Shown here: in pieces, positions 1 to 7,352 of the stretch
How the letters are laid out: each line of letters begins with the position of its first letter
Numbering within the stretch: position 1 is the first letter of the stretch
Source: Anaerolineales bacterium
GTDB lineage: Bacteria; Chloroflexota; Anaerolineae; 4572-78; J111
Direction of reading: 5' to 3'
Length of the DNA stretch: 64,000 nt
NCBI GenBank assembly: GCA_020634935.1
Contig: JACKAT010000023.1
Span: 1 to 64,000 of the forward strand
Made by a program: the position numbers and the translations under genes
The notes under the pieces: model-generated
Told to the model about the DNA's origin: nothing
What the model saw: only the letters and a program-made list of their open reading frames with translations
The model's database searches: none

Positions 1-2
1 GG

Positions 3-128
3 GCGCTTGAGCGTCCTGCCCCCTCTCAGCGCGACGGCTTCAGCCTCGCGCTCGCCGGTCCGGTGCAGCCGATTGGCGGCGACCCCTACCGCACCACCTC
101 AATCGACACCGGCGGCGCGGCGACCTGA
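3..128 (+). CDS. Possible 3' end of a gene entering from the left edge
   Basis: Frame 3 is open from the window edge to a TGA at 126-128 and gives about 41 residues ending in a run such as LAGPVQPIGGDPYRTT that has ordinary protein composition. It would converge on, and overlap by about 43 nt, the 3' end of the penicillin-binding protein gene on the other strand. Nothing upstream is visible, so no family can be named. It may equally be a chance open frame in GC-rich DNA. Confidence 0.3.
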   Translation, partial: ALERPAPSQRDGFSLALAGPVQPIGGDPYRTTSIDTGGAAT

Positions 129-2818
129 TGACCGGCGGGATCGACGCCGACGGCCTCGAAGGTGTAGCGGCCCGGTTCCATTTGCCACAGAGTTTCGGGG
201 CCGGGGGCGAGGGGTTGGCCGTTGATCAGCAGCGCTACGTCGCTGACGGTCACGCCGTTGGCCGGGCGGACTTGGATACGAATCTTCTGCTTATCGAGCG
301 GGATATTGGGCACCAGGCGCAGCACGGTGCCTTGATCGGGGCTGACAAAGACCAGCCCGCCCTCGCCGCCAGTTCCCTCAGCCTCAGCCTGGGCCTTGGT
401 CTCGCCGGCCGGGCAGAGCGGCGAATATTCGTCCGGCGGCGGCGGTACGCCTTGTTTGCTGGCCCACTCGGCGGCTTCGGCGGGGTAGCGGGTGTAGGTG
501 CGGAAGGTCACCACCTCGGGCGAGCAGCCGGGGCCGGCCCGCAGGCCGGTGCGGCGGTCGATGGCGATGGCCTGGTGCCAGGTATCGACGGCGTGGGGTT
601 CGGTGCCGGGGATGAAAAGCTCGGTGAGGGTGTGGGGACAAGCGGTGGGGAATTGAGAATTGAGAATTGAGAATTGAGAATTGAGAATTGGGAGATTGGG
701 AGATGGGAGATGGGAGATGGGAGGCTGGAGGTCGGAGGTCTGAGATGGGGAAGATGGAGATTGGGGGTTGGCGATGGGAGATGGGAGATTATCCGCTGCC
801 CCCTGACTCCCGGCCCCTGACCCCTGACTCCTGGTCCCTGGCCCCTGTTTTACGGGCAGGAGGCCGTTGAGGGCGCAGACGGTTGCTTCGATCAGGCCGG
901 GGGGTTGAGGGAATTCGCGGGCGGGGTGGGTTTTGAGGAGCTGTTGGGTGACGTCGCGCCAGATGGGGGCGGCGCCGGTGACGCCGGAGACGTGGCGCAT
1001 GGGTTCGTTGTCGGCGTTGCCGACCCAGACGCCGACGACCATTTCGGGCGTGTAGCCGACGGTCCAGTTGTCGCGCCAGTCCTGGGTGGTGCCGGTTTTG
1101 GCGGCGGCGGGCCGGTCGAGGCGCAGCGGGCTGCCCGCGCCAAAGGTCGAGCGGCGGGCGTAGTTATCGCTGAGGATGTCGGTGATGAGGTAGGCGGTGC
1201 GGGCGTCCATCACCGGCGGGCCGGGGTTGAGCGTTGGGGGCGTCTCGTACAGCACCTGGCCGGCGTGGTCGGTGATGCGGCTGATGGTGACCGGCTCGAC
1301 CCGGCGGCCGCCGTTGGCAAACGCGCCGTAAGCAGCGGTCAACTCCAGCAGGCGGACCTCACCGCCGCCCAGAGTCAGGGCCAGGCCGAACTCTTTATTG
1401 TCGAAGGTGGTGATGCCCATCGCCCGGGCCAGGTCGGTCATGGCCTCCAGGCCGACGTAATCGAGCACCTTGACGGCGATGAGGTTGTAGCTGCTGGCCA
1501 AACTTTGCCGCAGCAGGACCGGGCCGCGCCAAACCCGGTCGTAATTTTCCGGGACGTAGGGCTGGCCCTCTTGGGTGACAAAGGCGGTGCGGACATCGAC
1601 CATCATCGAGGCGGCGGTCAGCGGTTTATAGCCGTGGGCCTCGGCGATGGCCGGATCGAAGGCAGCAGCGTAGGTGATCGGCTTGATCGAGGAGCCGGGC
1701 TGGCGCAGGGCGGTGGTGGCGTTGACCGCGCCGTCGATGCGGGGGTCAAAGTAGTCGGGGCTGCCGAGCATAGCCAGCACCTCGCCGCTGCGGGGGTCGA
1801 GCACGACCACGGCGGCGTTGCGCACCACGCGGGGCGCTTCGCCATCCTTCTGCTCAGCCAGTTCGGCCAGATGGAGCTGGGCGAAGCGCTGGGCGGTGTT
1901 CTGCATATCCAAATCGAGCGTGGTGTAGACTTCCAACCCCTGGCGGTAGATGGCTTCCAGGCCGTAGCGCCGTTCCAACTGGCCGCGCACGTACATGACG
2001 AAGTGGGGGGCCTCGATGGGAAACGGCACGGCGGCAAAACCGAGCTTCTCGCGACGGGCGCTGTCGGCCTGGTCGGCGGTCAGAAACTGGGCTTTGGCCA
2101 TCAAATCAAGCACGACGCTTTGCCGCGCTTTGGCCGCCGCCAGGTCTTCCAGGGGGTTGTAGGTAGCCGGGCTTTGGGGCAGGCCGGCCAGCAGGGCGCA
2201 TTCGGCCAAATCCAGTTCGGCGGCGTGTTTGCCGAAGTAGGTCCGGCTGGCGGCCTCGATGCCGTAGGCCAGGTTGCCGTAGTAGGTCTCGTTGAGGTAG
2301 AGCGTCAGGATTTCATCCTTGCTGTAGGTGCGGGCCAGCCGCCAGGCTAAAATTGCCTCGCGCAGTTTGCGGGTCAGGCTGATTTCAGTCCGCTCCTCGG
2401 GCGACAGCAGCAGGTTGCGGGCCAACTGCTGGGTAATGGTGCTGCCGCCGCTGAGGACCTCGCCGCCCTTGAAATTGATGTAAAGCGCCCGGACAATGGC
2501 CCAGGCGTCGACGCCGGGATTGCGGTAAAAACTGCTGTCCTCGGTGGCGATGGTCGCCTGGAGGCAGCTATCGGGGATGTCGTCCAGCGCCAGCGGCGTA
2601 TGCAGCCCCTGGTGGGGATCGGTGATTTCATAGAGCAGCGTGCCGTGCCGGTCGTAGATTTTGGTCGAGGGGGCGCTGGTATACTCGTACAGTTCGTCGG
2701 GCCGGGGCAAATCGACCAGCAGCCGATGCTGCACCACGGCAAACAGGCCCAGCGTCGCCAGAATGACCAGGGTCAGGGCGATGGTGAGACGTTTACGGGT
2801 GGGTGAGATGGGTTTCAT
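86..2818 (-). CDS. Bifunctional penicillin-binding protein (class A, PBP1-type) with C-terminal Ig-like domain
   Basis: Peptidoglycan synthase with a glycosyltransferase family 51 domain followed by a transpeptidase domain, anchored in the cytoplasmic membrane and acting outside it. Visible: a cytoplasmic basic stretch and one N-terminal membrane helix (LTLVILATLGLFAVV), the GT51 signature EDSSFYRNPGVD and GGSTITQQLARNL, then transpeptidase motifs SSIK (SxxK nucleophile), SSYN (SxN) and KTGTTQDWRDN (KTG). The C-terminus (NGVTVSDVALLINGQ onward) looks like the BiPBP_C Ig-like domain of PBP1C proteins. Between transpeptidase and C-terminal domain lies a low-complexity linker made of DNA heptamer repeats (651-850). 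Start chosen at ATG 2818 because GGAG lies 6 nt upstream; a longer frame to 2890 would begin in heptamer repeats. About 910 residues, normal to slightly long for the family. Confidence 0.95.
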   Translation of the reverse strand: MKPISPTRKRLTIALTLVILATLGLFAVVQHRLLVDLPRPDELYEYTSAPSTKIYDRHGTLLYEITDPHQGLHTPLALDDIPDSCLQATIATEDSSFYRNPGVDAWAIVRALYINFKGGEVLSGGSTITQQLARNLLLSPEERTEISLTRKLREAILAWRLARTYSKDEILTLYLNETYYGNLAYGIEAASRTYFGKHAAELDLAECALLAGLPQSPATYNPLEDLAAAKARQSVVLDLMAKAQFLTADQADSARREKLGFAAVPFPIEAPHFVMYVRGQLERRYGLEAIYRQGLEVYTTLDLDMQNTAQRFAQLHLAELAEQKDGEAPRVVRNAAVVVLDPRSGEVLAMLGSPDYFDPRIDGAVNATTALRQPGSSIKPITYAAAFDPAIAEAHGYKPLTAASMMVDVRTAFVTQEGQPYVPENYDRVWRGPVLLRQSLASSYNLIAVKVLDYVGLEAMTDLARAMGITTFDNKEFGLALTLGGGEVRLLELTAAYGAFANGGRRVEPVTISRITDHAGQVLYETPPTLNPGPPVMDARTAYLITDILSDNYARRSTFGAGSPLRLDRPAAAKTGTTQDWRDNWTVGYTPEMVVGVWVGNADNEPMRHVSGVTGAAPIWRDVTQQLLKTHPAREFPQPPGLIEATVCALNGLLPVKQGPGTRSQGSGAGSQGAADNLPSPIANPQSPSSPSQTSDLQPPISHLPSPNLPILNSQFSILNSQFPTACPHTLTELFIPGTEPHAVDTWHQAIAIDRRTGLRAGPGCSPEVVTFRTYTRYPAEAAEWASKQGVPPPPDEYSPLCPAGETKAQAEAEGTGGEGGLVFVSPDQGTVLRLVPNIPLDKQKIRIQVRPANGVTVSDVALLINGQPLAPGPETLWQMEPGRYTFEAVGVDPAGHQVAAPPVSIEVVR
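651..850. repeat. Heptameric tandem repeats inside the PBP coding sequence
   Basis: Three successive 7-bp families read directly: GAGAATT units (about 651-690), GGGAGAT-like units (about 695-795) and CCCTGAC-like units (about 800-850). The frame of the PBP gene stays open right through, so the arrays are translated (minus strand) as a Pro/Ser/Gln/Asn-rich linker with heptapeptide repeats such as ILNSQFS. Three heptamers equal seven codons, so a given repeat block encodes a heptapeptide in any frame. The same kinds of heptamers occur in intergenic DNA elsewhere in the window. Confidence 0.85.
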
Positions 2819-2838
2819 AGGCTCCGTAATGGGTAAGG

Positions 2839-2873
2839 CGTAGAACGTAGGACGTGGGACATGGAACGTGACA
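2839..2873. repeat. Heptamer tandem repeat upstream of the PBP start
   Basis: Five consecutive degenerate 7-mers (CGTAGAA, CGTAGGA, CGTGGGA, CATGGAA, CGTGACA) lie 20 nt upstream of the chosen PBP start, in its leader. They support starting the protein at 2818 rather than at the more distant in-frame start at 2890. Confidence 0.7.
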
Positions 2874-3039
2874 ATTATTTCGCGTCCCACACCTTCCGTT
2901 CCCTATTCTAGGGTATTGTACCAGAAATTGACCAAGTTGTCTGAACCGGCGGCCTTTTGGCGGCGTATCGTTGGCCGACGGCGCGGACGACCGGCCGGCG
3001 TGGGCCGGGCGTAGGGCCTCAATGATGAAGATGCTTCGG

Positions 3040-3266
3040 CCCTCACCCCCAACCCCTCTCCCTGAGGGTTCAAGGGCAGGCAGAGCCCAAGCTTTCGAGG
3101 CCGGCGACCCTTCTACCCCCTCCCAGCCTCCCCTTGCTAGGGGGAGGAGCTAAAACCTCCCCCCCAGCGGGGGGGACAGAGGGGGGGGAGAATATGGGCC
3201 AACCCAAACTGTCCGCCCTTAAATCCCTCAGGGAGAGGGGAGTCGCGTTAGCGACGGGGTGAGGGG
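3040..3266. repeat. Long imperfect inverted repeat of CT/GA-rich intergenic blocks
   Basis: A left arm CCCTCACCCCCAACCCCTCT (3040-3059) is roughly complementary to the right arm around 3231-3266 (GGGAGAGGGGAG ... ACGGGGTGAGGGG). Inside are further CCTCCCC/GGGGAGG hairpins (3119-3190), and the right arm carries a tiny perfect hairpin GTCGC-GTTA-GCGAC (3242-3254). It fills the gap between the divergently spaced ends of the PBP leader and the FAD monooxygenase 3' end. Related blocks flank the IS remnant at 36.3-37.9 kb. No protein-coding signal is seen here. Confidence 0.65.
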
Positions 3267-3314
3267 TCAGGTTCAAGGGGATGTATTCCGGTTCGCCCAA
3301 GTTAACGGCAGGGG

Positions 3315-4454
3315 CTACTCGATGTCGTAGCCGACGACCCAATCGACCTGTTTGAGCTGGCGCTCGGCGGGCATGGTTTTGGCCAGGAAATCGCGCAGAC
3401 GGCAGGCTAAGGGGTTCTTGAGCTGGCCGACCGTGCCGATGAAATAGGAGGTGGTCACGACTTTGTTGGCCCGTTTGAGGCGCTTGGTCTGGTAGAGCTG
3501 CAAGGCGAAGGGGATATCGGGAGTGGCTTTGAGGCAGCGGGCCAGCACCAGCGCGTCTTCGATGGCCTGGCAGGCGCCCTGGCCCATGTTGGGCGTCATC
3601 GGGTGGGCGGCGTCGCCGAGCAGCGTCACGCGCCCCTGGCCCCAGGCGTCGAGGGGCAGGCGGTCGATGATATCGTTGCGGAGGATGGCCTCCTCCGGCG
3701 TGGCCTCGATCACGGCCGGCAGGGGATCGAACCAGTTTTGAAAGAGCGTCAGCAGCTCCGGCTTATGGCCGCCGGGTTGGGGCGGCTGACCGGCCGGGGC
3801 GTTTTTGGTGGCGAACCAGTAGACGCGCTCGTGATCGACGGGTAGCAGGCCAAAGCGCGAGCCGCAGCCCCACGCCTCGCCGGCGGGCAGGTGGGCGGTA
3901 GGGAAGGGGGTGATGGCTCGCCAGGCGGTGTAGCCGGAATAGCGCGGCGGTGTGCGCCCGAACATCTGCGCCCGGACCGCCGAATGAATGCCATCCGCGC
4001 CGATGAGGGCGTCGGATCGGGCCGTCTGCCCCCCGGCGAAGCGGGCGGTAACGCCGTCGCCGTCCTGGTCGAAGCCGGTGCATTCGTGGCCCAGGTGGAG
4101 GGGCGTATCGGCCAGCGCCTCGGTCAGCATCGCCAGCAGTTCGGCCCGGTGGACGATGCGCACGGCCGCGCCGAAGCGCTGCTCGATCGTGGCCGACGGC
4201 AGTTGGGCCAGGATATCGCCGCGCGGGTTGCGGGTGGCTACCAAGGGCGCGACCACGCTAATCGCGGCCAGCGCCTGGCCCAAACCCAACTGGCGCAGCA
4301 CTTTGATGGCGTTGGGCCACAGCGACAGCCCGGCCCCCACTTCTTTGAGTTCCGAGGCGCGCTCGTAGACTTCAACATCGAGGCCGGCCTGCCGCAGGGC
4401 GATGGCGGTGGTCAAGCCGCCGATGCCGCCGCCGATGATCGTGATTTTAGGCAT
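3315..4454 (-). CDS. FAD-dependent aromatic-ring-type monooxygenase
   Basis: Flavoprotein hydroxylase of the PHBH/salicylate-hydroxylase class, which uses NAD(P)H and oxygen to hydroxylate an aromatic or heterocyclic substrate in the cytoplasm; the substrate cannot be read from sequence. Visible: N-terminal Rossmann motif GGGIGGLTTAIAL with the acidic end of strand 2 (VYERA), a middle DG motif (ALIGADGIHSAVR) and the second FAD motif GDAAHPMTPNMGQGACQAIED. 379 residues, the usual length for urate/salicylate-type members. Start ATG 4454 has GGAGG 7 nt upstream. It stands alone between repeat-filled gaps, so the neighbourhood gives no pathway clue. Confidence 0.9.
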   Translation of the reverse strand: MPKITIIGGGIGGLTTAIALRQAGLDVEVYERASELKEVGAGLSLWPNAIKVLRQLGLGQALAAISVVAPLVATRNPRGDILAQLPSATIEQRFGAAVRIVHRAELLAMLTEALADTPLHLGHECTGFDQDGDGVTARFAGGQTARSDALIGADGIHSAVRAQMFGRTPPRYSGYTAWRAITPFPTAHLPAGEAWGCGSRFGLLPVDHERVYWFATKNAPAGQPPQPGGHKPELLTLFQNWFDPLPAVIEATPEEAILRNDIIDRLPLDAWGQGRVTLLGDAAHPMTPNMGQGACQAIEDALVLARCLKATPDIPFALQLYQTKRLKRANKVVTTSYFIGTVGQLKNPLACRLRDFLAKTMPAERQLKQVDWVVGYDIE

Positions 4455-4471
4455 TGAATCCTCCGTTAAGC

Positions 4472-4569
4472 GTAATGAGTAAACGGTAATTGGTAATGAG
4501 TAATTAGCGATTGGCCATTGGCGATGGGGAGATACGGAGATGGGAGATTAGGTGATGGGAGATGGGCGA
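4472..4569. repeat. Array of 14 degenerate heptamers
   Basis: Read directly as consecutive 7-mers (GTAATGA, GTAAACG, GTAATTG, GTAATGA, GTAATTA, GCGATTG, GCCATTG, GCGATGG, ... GGGAGAT ... TGGGAGA). It lies in the gap between the FAD monooxygenase start and the membrane-protein gene. The GGGAGAT units match those inside the PBP gene. Confidence 0.8.
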
Positions 4570-4602
4570 GTGTGAGTGGTGAAAGGTCAGGGGGTAGGTT
4601 GG

Positions 4603-5250
4603 TTAGTTTTTTAAGAACCGGGCGGCGATAAAGGCCAGGCCGGTGAGACTGAGCGTGAGGCCGAGCCAGAAGAAGACGCGGCCGGCGAGACGGGTGCTGC
4701 GGATGTGCGAGGTGGAGTCGCCGCCGTAGATGGCCTCGGCGTGGAAAGCGGGCGGGTCGTGTCCGGCCACCACATGACCAACCACAAAGACGGAATTGCC
4801 GATGACGAAGCCCTGGTAGGCTTTGGTCTCGTTTTTAATCAGCTGCGGGCCGGTTTGGTGGCTGACCGGCCCATTTTGCAAGGTGTAGTCGTTGTTCATC
4901 ACCAAGACGCGGCCATCGGGGGCGTCGAGCCAGAGCGGCGGGGTGACCCGCTCGTCTTCAACCCAGATCGACTCGCAGTTATCGTTGTTCGAGCTGCATT
5001 TCTCGCCGCGATATTCCTGGCGAACGTAGGCCACCATGCCTTCGTAGTACAGCTCGTTGCGCTCGGCAATGCGGGCGTCGAGGCCGGCGGGCCGGCCGTC
5101 GTCGCTGGCGCGGATGGCGGCGGCGGTCAGAATCGGCAGGCTTTCCAGCCGGCGGGTCTCACGCTGTACCCCCAGGCCAATCAGCGTAAATATCACCCCA
5201 ATCAGCAGGCAAATCGCGCCGCCGACAAGCATCATCCCCAGTTTAGGCAT
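4603..5250 (-). CDS. Membrane protein with two terminal TM helices and a central extracytoplasmic-type domain
   Basis: 215 residues. One hydrophobic helix at about residues 4-26 (MMLVGGAICLLIGVIFTLIG) and one near the C-terminus (FFWLGLTLSLTGLAFIAARF) bracket a soluble domain with RNELYYEGMVAYVRQEYRG and a WLDAPDGRVLVMN strand. The order helix - domain - helix and the DGRVLV strand recall GIDE-type membrane proteins, but the match is weak and I would not assign a function. The open frame continues upstream to 5409, but ATG 5250 is preceded by GAGGA at good spacing, and the upstream part is low-quality sequence next to the 82-bp repeats. Its downstream gene on the same strand is the FAD monooxygenase, 148 nt away and separated by heptamer repeats. 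Confidence 0.75.
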   Translation of the reverse strand: MPKLGMMLVGGAICLLIGVIFTLIGLGVQRETRRLESLPILTAAAIRASDDGRPAGLDARIAERNELYYEGMVAYVRQEYRGEKCSSNNDNCESIWVEDERVTPPLWLDAPDGRVLVMNNDYTLQNGPVSHQTGPQLIKNETKAYQGFVIGNSVFVVGHVVAGHDPPAFHAEAIYGGDSTSHIRSTRLAGRVFFWLGLTLSLTGLAFIAARFLKN

Positions 5251-5399
5251 CGATTCCTCGAAGATTGATTTTAGCGTCCACCGATTAACCGCGATTGTGA
5301 CCGATTTTGGGTTTGGTTTTGACGGTCGTCGGGTTCGAGGGAGAGCCAGAGCGAACCGGACGAAGCAATAATCCGGCGGTCGAAGCGCCGCCAAGGATT

Positions 5400-5694
5400 G
5401 GAGCGACAAAGTTTACTTGGTCCGATCAAAGCCGAGCTTTGATGCTCCAAAATGCATCGCGACCGGTGCGCCGCCAAGATTGGAGCGACAAAGTTTACTT
5501 GGTCTGATCAAAGCCGAGCTTTGATGCTCCAAAATGCATCGCGACCGGTGCGCCGCCAAGATTGGAGCGACAAAGTTTACTTGGTCTGATCAAAGCCGAG
5601 CTTTGATGCTCCAAAATGCATCGCGACCGGTGCGCCGCCAAGATTGGAGCGACAAAGTTTACTTTGTCTGATCAAAGCCGAGCTTTGATGCTCC
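5400..5694. repeat. Four tandem 82-bp units, each with a GGAGC/GCTCC double-hairpin element
   Basis: Copies at 5400-5448, 5482-5530, 5564-5612 and 5646-5694, exactly 82 bp apart. Each 49-bp core begins GGAGC and ends GCTCC and holds two adjacent hairpins: GACAAAGT..ACTTGGTC (perfect ACTTTGTC in copy 4) and ATCAAAGC-CGA-GCTTTGAT. The 33-bp spacers are also conserved, so this is tandem amplification of one unit rather than a CRISPR array. Single elements of the same architecture lie at 12464 and 35133. Confidence 0.9.
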
Positions 5695-5822
5695 GGATTG
5701 TGCTGCTGAGTATGCGCGGAGATGGGCAGAATGGCAAATTTTAAGCCCGGCTTGATCGTTGGGCGAGTAGGGGGCCGGTGTGACCGCGCCGCCGGCTAAA
5801 TCCCCTTAATCGGGCGGAAATG

Positions 5823-5857
5823 CAACAAGCGGATGTGTTTAACACACCCGCTTGTTG
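5823..5857. terminator. Strong hairpin, possible terminator
   Basis: Stem CAACAAGCGGATGTG and CACACCCGCTTGTTG (one G-T pair) around a TTTAA loop. No clear T-run follows on either strand, so a factor-independent terminator is uncertain. It lies between the 3' end of the dehydrogenase gene (6117) and the tandem 82-bp repeats. Apart from these repeats and this hairpin, I see nothing in 5251-6116. Confidence 0.4.
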
Positions 5858-6116
5858 GCTGGGGAGAGAGTCAATGAACTGACAGGCATTAGCGATGGTA
5901 TTGGGGCCGGCGGCGCGTCCGGCGGTTCAGGTGAATGGCGGGTGGGAGGAATGATGGGTGGGAGATGGGGGTAGAAGACGAGGTCGTTATTGAGTTTGCG
6001 CCTTCAGTATAGCAGCTAAGGGCGGTGGTTGTGAAGCGTAGCTTATGCGGGTTTGGGGCGGCGACTACGCGCGTATTTTACCCCACCTGGTTGCCGCCGC
6101 CGGCGAGATTAGCCAG

Positions 6117-6983
6117 CTAACGCAAGGCCTCAATGACCACGCTCAGGTTTTTCCCGCCCAACCCCCGGCTGAGGGCCATTTGGTAAAGCTGCGCCCCCAC
6201 GGACGACATCGGCATGGCCTGGCCGATTTCGTCGGCCATTTTGAGGGCGTAGGCGGCGTCTTTGTACATCCACCGGGCCGAGAAGTTGACCTCATCGTGG
6301 TCGCTGTCGGCCATGCGTTGGGCGTAGGTTTTAACGCCGGGGCTGCCGGTATAGCCGGTGGTCAGCCCTTCGACAACCTGGGCCATGTCCAACCCGGCCT
6401 TTTCGGCCAGGCACAGGCCCTCGGCCAGCGCCACCATATGGACCGAACCCATCAGGTTGTACAACAGTTTGAAGGCGGTGCCTTTGCCGGGCGAGCCGAA
6501 GTGAATGATGCGGCTGCTGAAGGTATCCAGCACCGGGCGAGCGTCGGCCAGCACGTCGTCGTCCGCGCCGATGAGCAGGGTCAGCGTCCCGGCCTCGGCC
6601 CCGCCCCGGCCGCCGGTCACCGGGCAGTCGATGAAGCGCAGGCCGGCGTCGGTTAAGATGGGGTGCAGCTCTTCGACCCACTGGAGCGAGAGCGTGGTAC
6701 ACTCAACGGCGATGGCGTTGGGCTTGACCTGGCCGGCCAGCACGCCGTTTTGGCCCAGCCAGACCTGCCGCGAAGAGCGGTCGTCGCCGACGATGGCGAT
6801 GATGACGTCCGCGCCGTCAACAGCCTGGGCCGGGGTCTCGGCCAGGGTCGCGCCGGCGGCGGCCAGCGGTTCGGCTTTGGCCCGGGTGCGGTTCCAGACC
6901 GTGACCTCGAGGCCGGCGGCGATCAGGTTGCGGGCCATACCGGCGCCCATGATGCCGGTTCCCAGAAAAGCGATTTTGGTCAT
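6117..6983 (-). CDS. 3-hydroxyisobutyrate dehydrogenase / tartronate-semialdehyde reductase family oxidoreductase
   Basis: NAD(P)-dependent beta-hydroxyacid dehydrogenase that reversibly oxidises a beta-hydroxy acid to a semialdehyde in the cytoplasm. Visible: N-terminal dinucleotide motif FLGTGIMGAGMARNL, the substrate-binding stretch DCPVTGGRGGAEAGTL and the catalytic-lysine region GSPGKGTAFKLLYNL. 288 residues, typical. The open frame runs on to 7205, but that extension would translate 9-bp repeats (NSINSKNSINSINS); ATG 6983 has AGGAG 7 nt upstream and starts exactly at the Rossmann fold. The precise substrate is not decided by sequence. It could also be called a generic NAD-binding 6PGDH-like protein. 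Confidence 0.92.
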   Translation of the reverse strand: MTKIAFLGTGIMGAGMARNLIAAGLEVTVWNRTRAKAEPLAAAGATLAETPAQAVDGADVIIAIVGDDRSSRQVWLGQNGVLAGQVKPNAIAVECTTLSLQWVEELHPILTDAGLRFIDCPVTGGRGGAEAGTLTLLIGADDDVLADARPVLDTFSSRIIHFGSPGKGTAFKLLYNLMGSVHMVALAEGLCLAEKAGLDMAQVVEGLTTGYTGSPGVKTYAQRMADSDHDEVNFSARWMYKDAAYALKMADEIGQAMPMSSVGAQLYQMALSRGLGGKNLSVVIEALR

Positions 6984-7001
6984 AATTTTCTCCTGTGAGT
7001 T

Positions 7002-7037
7002 TATAGAGTTAATAGAGTTTTTGGAGTTTATAGAGTT
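7002..7037. repeat. Four tandem nonamers in the leader of the dehydrogenase gene
   Basis: TATAGAGTT, AATAGAGTT, TTTGGAGTT and TATAGAGTT follow one another without a gap, 18 nt upstream of the start at 6983. This differs from the 7-bp arrays elsewhere in its period of 9. The rest of 7038-7352 holds a lone TATAAT (7191-7196) without a well-placed -35, perhaps for the histidine kinase downstream, and nothing else I can name. Confidence 0.7.
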
Positions 7038-7352
7038 GGTTGGGTAGCGGGATAGGTCATAGCGTTGTTGAAGGCACAGTGCGGGCGATAGTATAACATT
7101 AATGGGGTGGAAGATGAAAGTTTGGGGTGGAGACGAGCCAGGAAGACGGTTTAGAGCAGGGGGTTGATTGCCCCTTAGAACCCTTTTGAGTATAATCTCA
7201 GACATTGCTTAAAAATTAGTGTCAGGGGTCATTTTACCACTGCTGCTACGCACACCAAGCCAAAAATCGCTCCCAAACTCACCCAGTTTCTAAATTGTAC
7301 CTGACCACATTCGGCAGGGTCAGCTCAGGTACCGAAGGAGAAGTCTCCCCTC

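Noticed and set aside
905..2350. Long plus-strand open frame of 481 codons opposite the PBP gene
   Set aside because: It is a GC-driven shadow: composition is Gly/Ala/Val/Asp-rich without motifs, while the minus strand carries all PBP catalytic motifs.
5400..5694. Regular repeats as a CRISPR array
   Set aside because: Both the palindromic core and the 33-bp spacers are conserved, the unit is 82 bp, and no cas gene is present; this is tandem duplication.
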